Shown: positions 36,249 through 44,318 of the stretch, one piece after another
Layout: the number at the start of each line of letters is the position of its first letter
How positions within the stretch are numbered: position 1 is the first letter of the stretch
From: Akkermansiaceae bacterium
Lineage (GTDB): Bacteria; Verrucomicrobiota; Verrucomicrobiia; Verrucomicrobiales; Akkermansiaceae
Assembly: GCA_021733795.1 (NCBI GenBank)
Contig: JAIPKB010000013.1
Location: 1-52,044, forward strand
Direction: 5' to 3'
Length of the DNA stretch: 52,044 nt
The notes under the pieces: model-generated
The model's database searches: none
Seen by the model: only the letters and a program-made list of their open reading frames with translations
Told to the model about the DNA's origin: nothing
Translations under genes and position numbers: made by a program

Positions 36249-37052
36249 CTACTGACTGGCACCCTGGGTCTTGCCGGGGCCGGCCGGGGGAGTGATGCGG
36301 GCGTCGAGCGCGGCCTGACGCTGGCGCACGAAGTCGATGATGGCTTGCGGCGGGCGCAAGCGGGTGCCGCCCGGGTCCTTGAAGGAATAGGTGCGCAGCT
36401 TGGTGCCGTCGTGGTAAAGCACCGGCAACTGGGTGACCACATCGAGGTAGGCGACGACCTTCGGAAACCGCGGCTTGAAAACCGATTCGGGCGTGGCCTT
36501 GGGGTCCGCTTGTTGGGCAAACTGGTATTGACGGGCTTCGGTCGGAGTCATCCGCCGCCGGTTGAATTCCTCCTCGAAGGCAAACACCCGTCGGCCCTTG
36601 TAAAGCCGCACGCCCTTGAAATGCTTGCGCTCGATCCACACCAGTTCGGGAAAATCCGAGGCCTTGAGTTCGCTGGCGGTCAGGCGTTCGGCTCCCACCA
36701 CATACAGGCCGCCGCCGGGGCGGTCGGCAATATGCTGGCCCATGACAATCCATTCCTGTTCGGTTTCACCATCCGTCCAACGGGTGGTCACTTGATAGGT
36801 TTGCAGCGAGGCATCCTTCGCATAGGTCAGACTCCGGATGGTCCGGGTCGCCGATGCCGCGGCGGTCCCGCCGCCCTGAGCCTCCCAACTGTTGTCCGTG
36901 GCCCAGCCATCGGGGAACTGCTCGGTGATCCGCACCGTCCATTCGGCGCGGCCGGGGGCTTGGCTAAGGATGGGTTCGCGGGGTTCCTGCGGTTCCTGGG
37001 CGTAGCCGAGCACCGGCAGCAGGAAGCACAACAAGCTGGATTTGTATATCAT
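36249..37052 (-). CDS. Small secreted protein at the end of the Verru_Chthon operon, function unknown
   Basis: 267 residues from ATG 37052, chosen because it begins a compact signal peptide (MIYKSSLLCFLLPVLGYA); ATG 37076 is an alternative. The mature part is soluble-looking with no repeats, no membrane segment and no catalytic motif that I recognise. It carries a conserved-looking core (TRWTDGETEQEWIVMG, LVWIERKHFKGVRLYKGRRVF) and a Pro-rich tail. It lies about 40 nt downstream of cassette gene A on the same strand, so it is the last gene of that operon. Its position suggests a periplasmic accessory to the pseudopilin-like proteins, but this is only an inference from location. Confidence 0.75.
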   Translation of the reverse strand: MIYKSSLLCFLLPVLGYAQEPQEPREPILSQAPGRAEWTVRITEQFPDGWATDNSWEAQGGGTAAASATRTIRSLTYAKDASLQTYQVTTRWTDGETEQEWIVMGQHIADRPGGGLYVVGAERLTASELKASDFPELVWIERKHFKGVRLYKGRRVFAFEEEFNRRRMTPTEARQYQFAQQADPKATPESVFKPRFPKVVAYLDVVTQLPVLYHDGTKLRTYSFKDPGGTRLRPPQAIIDFVRQRQAALDARITPPAGPGKTQGASQ

Positions 37053-37092
37053 GAAGGTGGTTGGCGGTTGGTTCATCAGCGGTTTTCAGCGT

Positions 37093-40000
37093 TCACTCGA
37101 CGACCGGCTCCCATTGGACGTCGATGACCCGGCCGGTTGGCCGGTCAATGGCAAAGTGGACCCAATACCGACGCTCGGCAGCGGTTTGAAACTGCCCCAG
37201 GGTGGTCGCCCCGCCCGTGAGTTGGCCGCTTTGAACGACCAGGTCGAGCATCAGGTTCCACGCCCTCACGGTGGTGCCACCGGTCAGCGCCCGCACCGCG
37301 ACTTCCCGCCGGTCGTTGATCGATCGGTCGTCGTCGTCGGTCAGCTTCCCGGAGAGTTGATAGATCATGCCCTTGGCGGTAGCCGCTGGCACGGCCGTCC
37401 CCACCAACCCGGACTTGGACGTGAGCGGCCCCTGGCCGGCGGCACTGGAATGGAGCCATTGGTGCACCTCCTTGGCCATCTGGGAGGCAAGCGGAGCGGG
37501 GAGGAACCGGTCATCATCCAATGCCGTGCCACGCAACAGGGCGGCGATGACCTCCTCACTGGCGGTGTTGAGATTGACGCGACCCGCCACCACCGGGGGC
37601 TTGGCCTCGGCCTTGAGGTCGGTGACAGCGGTTTCCGCGGCCGGATCTTCGTAAAGACTGAAGACATCCAGCAGACCCGCATCGGGCGAGGAACCATGGA
37701 GAAAGTCGATGTCGCGCCACGGAGTGCCGCGAAAGGCGTGGGCGAGTTCACCAACAGAACGGAACGGCCGGTTGAGCACCCTCGGCCGACCAGCCATCGG
37801 CGCGGAGGAGGTCAGCGTGCCGCTGGTCTGATTGATCGAATAGCGGCGGGACATCGGATTACCGAGGATCGACTTGCCGTACAGGTTGTCCGCGCCGACT
37901 CCCTGGCGCAGCACGCCGTCAGGGTCCAGATAAGCCAGCGTGTACGCCTGGCTCCACGCTTTTTGGTCGTTTTCGAGACATCCGGCATGGTTCATGTTCA
38001 TCCACCACTCAACGTCCTTGTTGAAATTCCACCCGGTGTTTTTGGCGGGCTGGCGCCACCAACTCCAGACACCGGAATACAACTGGGCTCCGTCGAAGGT
38101 CACCGTCTGGGTGGCTTCCCAACGCATGGCGGCACCTTCCGGCCAATGCAGCCGTGGGGCGAAGGCATCGGGGCCGGACTGCGGCGCACCGATCGGATTG
38201 TTGGATTGGGTCCAGCACTGGTGGGTGCCGCCGATCCCGCCGAAGCGCGAGGTCCTCGGGTCGATCAGGAATGAGCCCCACAGCCACGCGGCGCTCGTCC
38301 AATACGGCTCGCGGGCGAAATGACGGCTGAAGGTGCTGAAATAACTGAACTCAGCCCGTTGATAGGGCCGCCAACTACCGTCCTCCATTTGATATTCCAA
38401 CAAAAACTCGATTGGCTCGCCGCGGAAGAACCCCTGCCCCAGGCGGGTGCCATCGTTCACTCCGCTGGGGCCGTTTTCCGCCTCCATCCGGGCGGTCATC
38501 CCCTTGCCTACCAGGAACCCGAACACCGAGCGGTAGCCACTGGGCAGGCCCGCCCACCGGAGGTCGTCCGCCATCACCCCGACGGTCGCCCCGTTCGCGG
38601 TATAACCGTTGGCCTGCGCGTGTTTTTCGCTGTGGAGGGTCTGTGGCTCGCGAAACGCATTGGAGGTCGCGGGAATCGACACCTCGATGGACTCGGAGCC
38701 GTCGAAGGTCTTGGGAAACAACTCGGGGTTGGTCGTGCGATAGTTCGGCCCTCCCCAATAGGAATAATCCCCCTCGCGGACCTCAAAGGGAGGATAGGGT
38801 ACGCCACCGGGCTTGCCCGGCACCCGCCAACCGCCCTGCAGATAGAACATCGAACCGCCGTAAAGATCAACGTGCTGGGGCCGGATCCGGAAGTTCACCG
38901 GCCCATCGGTGGTTTCCGCAGGCTGATGCGGCCGCCATAACCCGACCTGCAGGGCCATCGACACCTCGTAGCTCTCGGTGGGGGCGGGAGTCCCATTGTC
39001 ATAGTAAACCCGGGCGGAAAGCCGCTTCGAACGGTAGGGCACCGCGATGGTCCGATAGAGGTAGGGCACGTCCTCCTTGCCAAAGGCCCAGAAATCGCGC
39101 TTCGCCCCGCTCAGGCTGATCGCCGTCGGCAGGCTGTCCGGGTCCGCCTGATCGATCAGGCAGGCACCCAGTTCGAGAATGTTCAGGTTGATCGAGCCGT
39201 CGATTCCACCGAGTTTGTGGGACCAGTTGTTGAGTTCCTGTCCGGCGGCGAATCCGGTGGCCCCGTATTGGCGGCCCAGGCTGCCGCACAACACGGCCGC
39301 ACGCAGGGTCTCAAAGAAGTTCGGCTCGCGATCCGCCGGCACGTCCTGCAGCGTGTAGAGGTCGCCGTTGGGCCGCGCCTGGGCGTACACCCAGTGATCC
39401 AGCGCCCAGCGCAACCCGAAGAACCGCTCGGCCCGCGCCGGATCCAGCGGCCCGTCCTTGCCCGGCGTGGCGACCCACCGCAGCCGGTCCAAGGGAAACC
39501 GCCGCGGCAAGAGGAATGACTGGCGTGACTTGCTGAATGCCTGCAGGTCGGGGTTCACCTCGTCATCCGCCCCGTAGGCGTCGTTGCCCCCCCGCGCCGT
39601 CATCGCCGTGACCCGCGGCCGCTGCGGATGGGGCGCCCACGAGGGTGCGTCCAAATCCCGGGAAAAATGGGTGAACACCGGCAGTGCGGAGTCCGGCAGA
39701 GCCTCGGGCCGGAGCCTGGCAAAGCGCAGCAAATCCTGCCGATTGAGAAACAGGTTGTCGTCGCCCGCCAGCACCTGCCAGCCACTGCCTTCCGAACGCC
39801 GGATGTAATCATCCTCAGCGACAACGCCCACCGGCACGCCCGCTGCCGGCACCGCCGCCGCCGCAGACCAGAGATGCTTCCAGCGGGTGAGTTCCGTCAC
39901 CCCGTCCGGGGTCATCCCGGGCAACCCCGCGAGATCCGCCATCGCCAGGGAGCCCTTCTGACCGACCCGTTCCGGCCCCGGTTGCTCGTCCGGATGACCG

Positions 40001-40698
40001 GCCGCGTTGAGGTCAAGCAAACCCGAGGTGTCGTACAAATTGTACGCATAACGGCCGATGACAAACCTGGGATTGATCCCGCCGGCCGTCTCGCGCTGTT
40101 TCAAGTCCGCACTGAACGAAACCGGATTGCCACCATCGCGGGTCACGTAGATCCAGTCCGGCGAGGTGTCGGCATTCAATCTAACCGACGACCGGAACAA
40201 CCGGGGCTTGGCCCAGACTGCCGGGTCGAGCGGATCGGTCCCGGCCGCGGTCGATTCCGCCGAGGCCCGCAGCGGAGGGCGCCGGCCGTGGGAATGGAAG
40301 GCCACCCCGCCTGCGGATTGTTTCACCACAGTGGTGTCGTCAAATTCGTCCGACTTCAGCGCCCGCGTGATCGTCAACCCGGCGGGTTTGCCGGTGAAAT
40401 CGTAGTGCCGCAGGATCGTGCCATCGTCCAGCCTGGACTCGGTGACCGCCGCGGCACCCTGGTTCATTTCATCGGTTAGATCCGCCAGCACCGTGCGGAA
40501 CGCCGCCTGGGCGAGCACTTCACTCTTGCGCGATTCCGCCTCCAAGCCATGGGTCTGGCGGCTCAATGTCACCAGCGTGAGCAGCGCGACGGTGAGCAGG
40601 GTCAGCAGCCCGACCAAGGCCACCACCACCACCAGCGAGAAGCCTGCCGGGTGGGGCCGGCTGCGACGCAAGCCAGGAAATGGGAACCATCCGTTCAT
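37093..40698 (-). CDS. Verru_Chthon cassette protein A, giant prepilin-like protein (GspK-like position)
   Basis: 1201 residues. ATG 40698 overlaps the TGA of cassette gene C by 4 nt (ATGA), indicating translational coupling. N-terminus: basic leader with HPAG/FSLVVVVALVGLL, a type IV prepilin cleavage motif at G19/F20 followed by a hydrophobic helix. The residue at +5 of the mature protein is Val rather than the Glu found in most pilins; GspK, the tip pseudopilin of type II secretion, also lacks Glu5. The rest is a very long extracytoplasmic domain (GspK is about 330 residues). Cassette proteins A-D are known paralogous families nearly restricted to Verrucomicrobia, of unknown function. Family call is confident from the four-gene arrangement and N-terminus; the GspK analogy is my inference. 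Confidence 0.87.
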   Translation of the reverse strand: MNGWFPFPGLRRSRPHPAGFSLVVVVALVGLLTLLTVALLTLVTLSRQTHGLEAESRKSEVLAQAAFRTVLADLTDEMNQGAAAVTESRLDDGTILRHYDFTGKPAGLTITRALKSDEFDDTTVVKQSAGGVAFHSHGRRPPLRASAESTAAGTDPLDPAVWAKPRLFRSSVRLNADTSPDWIYVTRDGGNPVSFSADLKQRETAGGINPRFVIGRYAYNLYDTSGLLDLNAAGHPDEQPGPERVGQKGSLAMADLAGLPGMTPDGVTELTRWKHLWSAAAAVPAAGVPVGVVAEDDYIRRSEGSGWQVLAGDDNLFLNRQDLLRFARLRPEALPDSALPVFTHFSRDLDAPSWAPHPQRPRVTAMTARGGNDAYGADDEVNPDLQAFSKSRQSFLLPRRFPLDRLRWVATPGKDGPLDPARAERFFGLRWALDHWVYAQARPNGDLYTLQDVPADREPNFFETLRAAVLCGSLGRQYGATGFAAGQELNNWSHKLGGIDGSINLNILELGACLIDQADPDSLPTAISLSGAKRDFWAFGKEDVPYLYRTIAVPYRSKRLSARVYYDNGTPAPTESYEVSMALQVGLWRPHQPAETTDGPVNFRIRPQHVDLYGGSMFYLQGGWRVPGKPGGVPYPPFEVREGDYSYWGGPNYRTTNPELFPKTFDGSESIEVSIPATSNAFREPQTLHSEKHAQANGYTANGATVGVMADDLRWAGLPSGYRSVFGFLVGKGMTARMEAENGPSGVNDGTRLGQGFFRGEPIEFLLEYQMEDGSWRPYQRAEFSYFSTFSRHFAREPYWTSAAWLWGSFLIDPRTSRFGGIGGTHQCWTQSNNPIGAPQSGPDAFAPRLHWPEGAAMRWEATQTVTFDGAQLYSGVWSWWRQPAKNTGWNFNKDVEWWMNMNHAGCLENDQKAWSQAYTLAYLDPDGVLRQGVGADNLYGKSILGNPMSRRYSINQTSGTLTSSAPMAGRPRVLNRPFRSVGELAHAFRGTPWRDIDFLHGSSPDAGLLDVFSLYEDPAAETAVTDLKAEAKPPVVAGRVNLNTASEEVIAALLRGTALDDDRFLPAPLASQMAKEVHQWLHSSAAGQGPLTSKSGLVGTAVPAATAKGMIYQLSGKLTDDDDRSINDRREVAVRALTGGTTVRAWNLMLDLVVQSGQLTGGATTLGQFQTAAERRYWVHFAIDRPTGRVIDVQWEPVVE

Positions 40699-41531
40699 GG
40701 GGGTGAATTTCGTTGTGGCATCGGGAAAACGCCCTCGTAAACCCGCACTTGTTGCAGCGCGGACTTGGGCACGTTCGCCACCGTCCGGGATAGATTGGCG
40801 GCAATCCCGGTCCACTTTTCGCGGGGCCACTCGTTGTCGCCGGCTTCGGGAAACGCGGCGGCAATCCGCTTGAACTGGCTCTCGTCGAGCATCCGGCTGC
40901 GGTCCGGGTCGAGGGTGGCCACCGTGGCGACCACCGCCACGATCCGGTCCTGATCCTGCGGCGGATCGGCCCTCACCACCCGGGTTTCCGCCTCACGCAC
41001 CAGGAACGCAAACTCAAGCCGGATGAGCCCAGGGGCAATCACTTGGTAGGCCCGCTCGACGGGTGGCGCCGGACCCGCCACCGGCACCCGCGCCAACGCC
41101 AGGATACCGGCCTCCTCATTCGGTCGGGCCGCCGCCGAACCAAAGCCGTAGCCACTGGCGGCCCGCTCGAGGTTCTGCCGGGTGACCCGGTAGCCGACCA
41201 ATGCCGCCCGGCGGTCGGCGTTCTTGGTCTGGATCCCATACCCCGGCCGCTGGGTCAGCAGCGTGATTTCGTCGTTGCCGATGTTCTTGTCAAAGTGGAT
41301 CCGGGCCTCGCTGCGGATGATCCGCTGGCTGAGGTCGGCCTCGAACTGGCGCATGAAGGCGGCGGCGGTCCGTCCAGCCACGATCCGCGCCTTGGTGGCG
41401 CTGTACAGATCGATCGCCCGGTCGCTGATCACGGCGGTCAGCACCATCACCACACTCAGCACCGCCATCACCACGAGCAATTCGATCAGGGTGAACCCGG
41501 GCCGGCTCCGGACTGTGCGGTGGGGGGTCAT
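40695..41531 (-). CDS. Verru_Chthon cassette protein C, prepilin-like (GspJ-like position)
   Basis: 278 residues. ATG 41531 overlaps the stop of cassette gene B by 4 nt. Prepilin motif RSRPG/FTLIELLVVMAVLSVVM with cleavage at G12/F13 and Glu at mature position 5 (E17), then a hydrophobic helix (13-35). The remaining domain is polar, as in pseudopilins displayed outside the inner membrane. Size and position (third of four) match GspJ. It would be processed by a prepilin peptidase encoded elsewhere. No assembly ATPase, secretin or major pilin lies in the window. Confidence 0.87.
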   Translation of the reverse strand: MTPHRTVRSRPGFTLIELLVVMAVLSVVMVLTAVISDRAIDLYSATKARIVAGRTAAAFMRQFEADLSQRIIRSEARIHFDKNIGNDEITLLTQRPGYGIQTKNADRRAALVGYRVTRQNLERAASGYGFGSAAARPNEEAGILALARVPVAGPAPPVERAYQVIAPGLIRLEFAFLVREAETRVVRADPPQDQDRIVAVVATVATLDPDRSRMLDESQFKRIAAAFPEAGDNEWPREKWTGIAANLSRTVANVPKSALQQVRVYEGVFPMPQRNSPP

Positions 41532-41992
41532 GGCAGTAACATGCTGGTGAAAAGCTCCACATTCCCCTCCTGCCGGCCGCCGGACTCGCGCACCGGCCAC
41601 ACCATCCGCCCATGCAGATGCCCAAGGGCCGCCGTCGCGTCCTTGTTGGCCAACAACTCGCAACGGAAAAACGCCTTGCTCGGGGATTCGACCAAAGTGC
41701 CGTCGGCATCAAACCACACCTCGACCTTGACCGGGGCCGCCTCCCAGTCAACCGGCTTGAAACCAAGGGTGGATGACCGGCCGGCGCCGGGCCGGTTGGC
41801 CATTTCCAATTCCAGGAAACTCCGGTGCAACAGGTCTACCGCAAGCGCCCGCCGGGCGTTATTGGCGGCATACCGGCCCGCCGCATCCAACCCCGCCATG
41901 ATCACGGTGATGGCAAACACCAACAGCCCGATGCTCAACACCACTTCAATGAGGGTGAAGCCTGCGGACGCATGTTGACGGTTGGTTCTCAT
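41528..41992 (-). CDS. Verru_Chthon cassette protein B, prepilin-like (GspI-like position)
   Basis: 154 residues, the smallest of the cassette. ATG 41992 overlaps the stop of gene D by 4 nt (ATGA). Prepilin motif HASAG/FTLIEVVLSIGLLVFAI with cleavage at G11/F12 and Glu at mature position 5 (E16). A short polar domain follows. Position between the D and C genes and its size fit a GspI-type minor pseudopilin. Confidence 0.87.
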   Translation of the reverse strand: MRTNRQHASAGFTLIEVVLSIGLLVFAITVIMAGLDAAGRYAANNARRALAVDLLHRSFLELEMANRPGAGRSSTLGFKPVDWEAAPVKVEVWFDADGTLVESPSKAFFRCELLANKDATAALGHLHGRMVWPVRESGGRQEGNVELFTSMLLP

Positions 41993-42618
41993 GGTTGCAT
42001 GACGCGGGCAGTGCCGGTGGCACACTGGACCTGCACGATCGCTACATCGCGTTTCTCGGCCGACACCACCCGGCCGTCCCGGGTCGGTTGGACACCCAGA
42101 TAAATCAGCGGCAGCAACTCGTCACCCACCACCGGAAACCCCCTGCTGCCGGTACCCACATACACCTGCCCGTCCGCGGAAATCACCAGCGATTCATCCG
42201 CCGCCAGCGCATGCGACGGCAACCCAGCCGCCGGACCCGCCGGCACCAGCTTGGGGGAAATCAGCATATTCCTCAGCCGCTCGGCACGCCGCAGCTCCAC
42301 CACCTCGGTGGTCGAAGCCCCGGGCCGCAACCACAAAAACCGCATCGCCAGCTCACGATTGTCGATCCAGTCAAACCGGATCGCCACGCTCCGGTTCCTC
42401 GCCACCGCCTGCGCCCGCGCAAACTCCACCGCCCGCGCAATCCTCACCGCCGGCTCAAGCGCGCGGGAACCACTCCCCCCCCACAATCCGCCCATCGCCG
42501 TCATCAACACCATCACAATCGCCAACACCGTCAACAACTCCACCAACGAAAATCCACGGTTGCCCCCACCCCCAAGATTCGCCACCCGGCCGCCGCATTC
42601 CCTGCGGCTCACCGTCAT
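41989..42618 (-). CDS. Verru_Chthon cassette protein D, prepilin-like (GspH-like position)
   Basis: 209 residues from ATG 42618; a purine-rich GGGGGAG lies immediately before it, so GTG 42612 or ATG 42648 are also possible starts. Prepilin motif GNRG/FSLVELLTVLAIVMVLM with cleavage at G22/F23 and Glu at mature position 5 (E27). The mature domain contains RAVEFARAQAVARNRSVAI, typical of the GspH-like fold. First gene of the D-B-C-A operon, with operator site 7 about 66 nt upstream. Confidence 0.87.
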   Translation of the reverse strand: MTVSRRECGGRVANLGGGGNRGFSLVELLTVLAIVMVLMTAMGGLWGGSGSRALEPAVRIARAVEFARAQAVARNRSVAIRFDWIDNRELAMRFLWLRPGASTTEVVELRRAERLRNMLISPKLVPAGPAAGLPSHALAADESLVISADGQVYVGTGSRGFPVVGDELLPLIYLGVQPTRDGRVVSAEKRDVAIVQVQCATGTARVMQP

Positions 42619-42683
42619 CTCCCCCTGGCAAATGTAGTTACGTAGCATTCCATACCAAATAAATCATCACCCTCCCGGATCCT

Positions 42684-42723
42684 CAATGCTCATTATGCGA
42701 AATCATTGGTTAATCTGCGAAAT
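42684..42723. promoter_or_regulatory. Composite direct-repeat operator, site 7 (Verru_Chthon operon / regulator divergent region)
   Basis: CAATG at 42684-42688, GCGAA at 42697-42701 and GCGAA at 42717-42721 (20-bp period). It lies between the minus-strand cassette operon and the plus-strand regulator. Its orientation toward the cassette operon is the same as at sites 1-6 toward their minus-strand genes. It could also autoregulate the regulator, whose start is about 145 nt away. Confidence 0.78.
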
Positions 42724-42868
42724 ATCTGGACGCCACCCTCAATATCATGGAATGGATCGGGCAGCCCGTGCCCCATGCCTTCCGCCAAAGCCCAACCCAT
42801 CACCCCCAAACCTGACGGGAGCCGCCCCTCCCGCCCCCCCGGTCAGCCAATCCAACTCCCATCCTCCA

Positions 42869-44086
42869 ATGACCCGAAGACGAGTCGCCATCATCTCCAG
42901 CTTCTTCCGGCTCGGCCAGTGGCGCGGTATCATGCGTTATGGCCAACAAGCCGGCTGGATCTGCCAACGCATCGAACGCGACACCCTCGCCCGCCTCAAC
43001 TCCTGGAACCCCGACGGCGTGCTGTTCCAAGTCGATGAGTTCGACACCCCCGTGCTCGATTTCATCACCCGCTGCCAACGGCCAAAGGTCGGACTGCGCG
43101 CGCTGCCGGAATCCGCCGGCGACGTCCCCCTGGTGCTCCCCGACCTTACCGATTTCGGCCGCCGCATCGCCTCCCACTTCGTGGCCCGCAATTACCGCCG
43201 GCTCTGCTACCTGGGCCCCAGCTCCGATGACACCGCAAATGCCGGAGCCACCCACTTCGCCGGCATGCAGGAGGTGGCTGACGCCCATGGCATCCACCTG
43301 GAGGGGTTCTTCCCCGATCTGGCCGCCACTTGGAAGGCGCTTGGCCTCATCCACCGCCGCCGCTCGGCCACCGACTGGGAACGATTCTGGGAAATGGGCC
43401 CCGCCATCATTCATCGCATCACCCGCGACTCCGAACCCGTGGCCCTCTTCTCCGCCTTCGCCGAACCCGCCATGGAGTTCATGGAAATGGTCGATGAACG
43501 CCAACTCGCCATCCCCTCCCAGATCGGCCTGGCCGCCCAAACCGAGGATGCCCTCAACGGCCTGGTCACCAAAGTCCCGCTCACCTGCCTGGTCCCCGAC
43601 TACGAACACCAGGGCTACGCTGCCGCCCAACTGCTCGACCGGATGCTCGCCGGAGAACCGGTCGCCCCGAACCACCGCAGCTTCCTGCGCGATTGCGAAC
43701 TGGTCCTGCGGAAAAGCTCCAACCAGATCGTCACCTCCGACTCCACCGTCGGCGAAATGCTCGAACACCTGCGCCAGCATGTGCTCGACCCCCGCTATTC
43801 GCCTGAAGTCCTGGCCTCCGCCTTCGGTTGCTCGCTGCGCTTGGTCCAACTCCGGTTTCGCAAGGCGCTCCAGCGCGGCGTCGCCGAGATCATCCGCGAG
43901 CACCGGACCCACCACGCCACCGACCTCATCCGCAGGACCAACCTGACCCTCCAGGAAATCGTGTCCACGTCCGGATTCACCTGCCACCATCAATTGGAAC
44001 GGGCCATCCGCTCCTGCCATGGCTTGAGCCCGTCCGCCCTCCGCAAGCAACAGGGCTCGCCGGCGGAACCCTCCACCGCCGATTAA
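42869..44086 (+). CDS. XylR-type transcriptional regulator: LacI-like sugar-binding domain plus AraC-type DNA-binding domain
   Basis: 405 residues. ATG 42869 (MTRRRVAIISSFFRLGQWRG) is preferred because the upstream in-frame extension is Pro-rich and overlaps operator 7. Residues about 5-280 form a periplasmic-binding-protein-like effector domain (FGRRIASHFVARNYRRLCYLG, YEHQGYAAAQLLDRMLAG), as in LacI/GalR and E. coli XylR. Residues about 292-392 are an AraC-type double helix-turn-helix: first HTH around 311-332 (YSPEVLASAFGCSLRLVQLRFRK region), second around 359-382 (LTLQEIVSTSGF...). AraC-family dimers bind direct repeats about 21 bp apart, which matches the composite elements in this window. 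The gene is the only regulator here and is the obvious candidate to read them; sugar ligand unknown. No signal peptide: cytoplasmic. Confidence 0.92.
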   Translation: MTRRRVAIISSFFRLGQWRGIMRYGQQAGWICQRIERDTLARLNSWNPDGVLFQVDEFDTPVLDFITRCQRPKVGLRALPESAGDVPLVLPDLTDFGRRIASHFVARNYRRLCYLGPSSDDTANAGATHFAGMQEVADAHGIHLEGFFPDLAATWKALGLIHRRRSATDWERFWEMGPAIIHRITRDSEPVALFSAFAEPAMEFMEMVDERQLAIPSQIGLAAQTEDALNGLVTKVPLTCLVPDYEHQGYAAAQLLDRMLAGEPVAPNHRSFLRDCELVLRKSSNQIVTSDSTVGEMLEHLRQHVLDPRYSPEVLASAFGCSLRLVQLRFRKALQRGVAEIIREHRTHHATDLIRRTNLTLQEIVSTSGFTCHHQLERAIRSCHGLSPSALRKQQGSPAEPSTAD

Positions 44087-44110
44087 CCAACTTTCCATGC
44101 CCGTTTTGGC

Positions 44111-44151
44111 GTTTGTTCATTTTGCGAAACCCATTGATCTTGTCGCGAAAC
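44111..44151. promoter_or_regulatory. Composite direct-repeat operator, site 8 (between regulator and M24 peptidase)
   Basis: GCGAA at 44124-44128 and 44145-44149 (21-bp period); the CAATG position holds GTTTG (44111-44115). It starts 25 nt after the regulator stop and ends about 168 nt before the M24 peptidase start. Relative to the plus-strand target it is inverted compared with sites 1-7. Confidence 0.65.
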
Positions 44152-44318
44152 CGCGCAGTTTTGAGTTGCCAGAACCACCGGAATCCAGTCATCACGAGCG
44201 AACCGGAGCGGCACTAACGGTGGTTTTCCATCATCTTGATGGCTTTCCCGGGTCCATCCCTGCCGGCGCCAAAAGCACCGATCCCCCGGCAAATACCATA
44301 ACTTTTCCCGCCTGCAAC

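Noticed and set aside
36026..36295. 90-codon plus-strand frame in the convergent gap
   Set aside because: Overlaps the end of the secreted protein gene, is Gly/Pro/Arg-rich, and shows no homology pattern or ribosome site.
42800..44098. 432-codon minus-strand frame antisense to the regulator
   Set aside because: Low-complexity Gly/Ala/Glu-rich shadow. Site 8 points toward it, but that alone does not support a protein.
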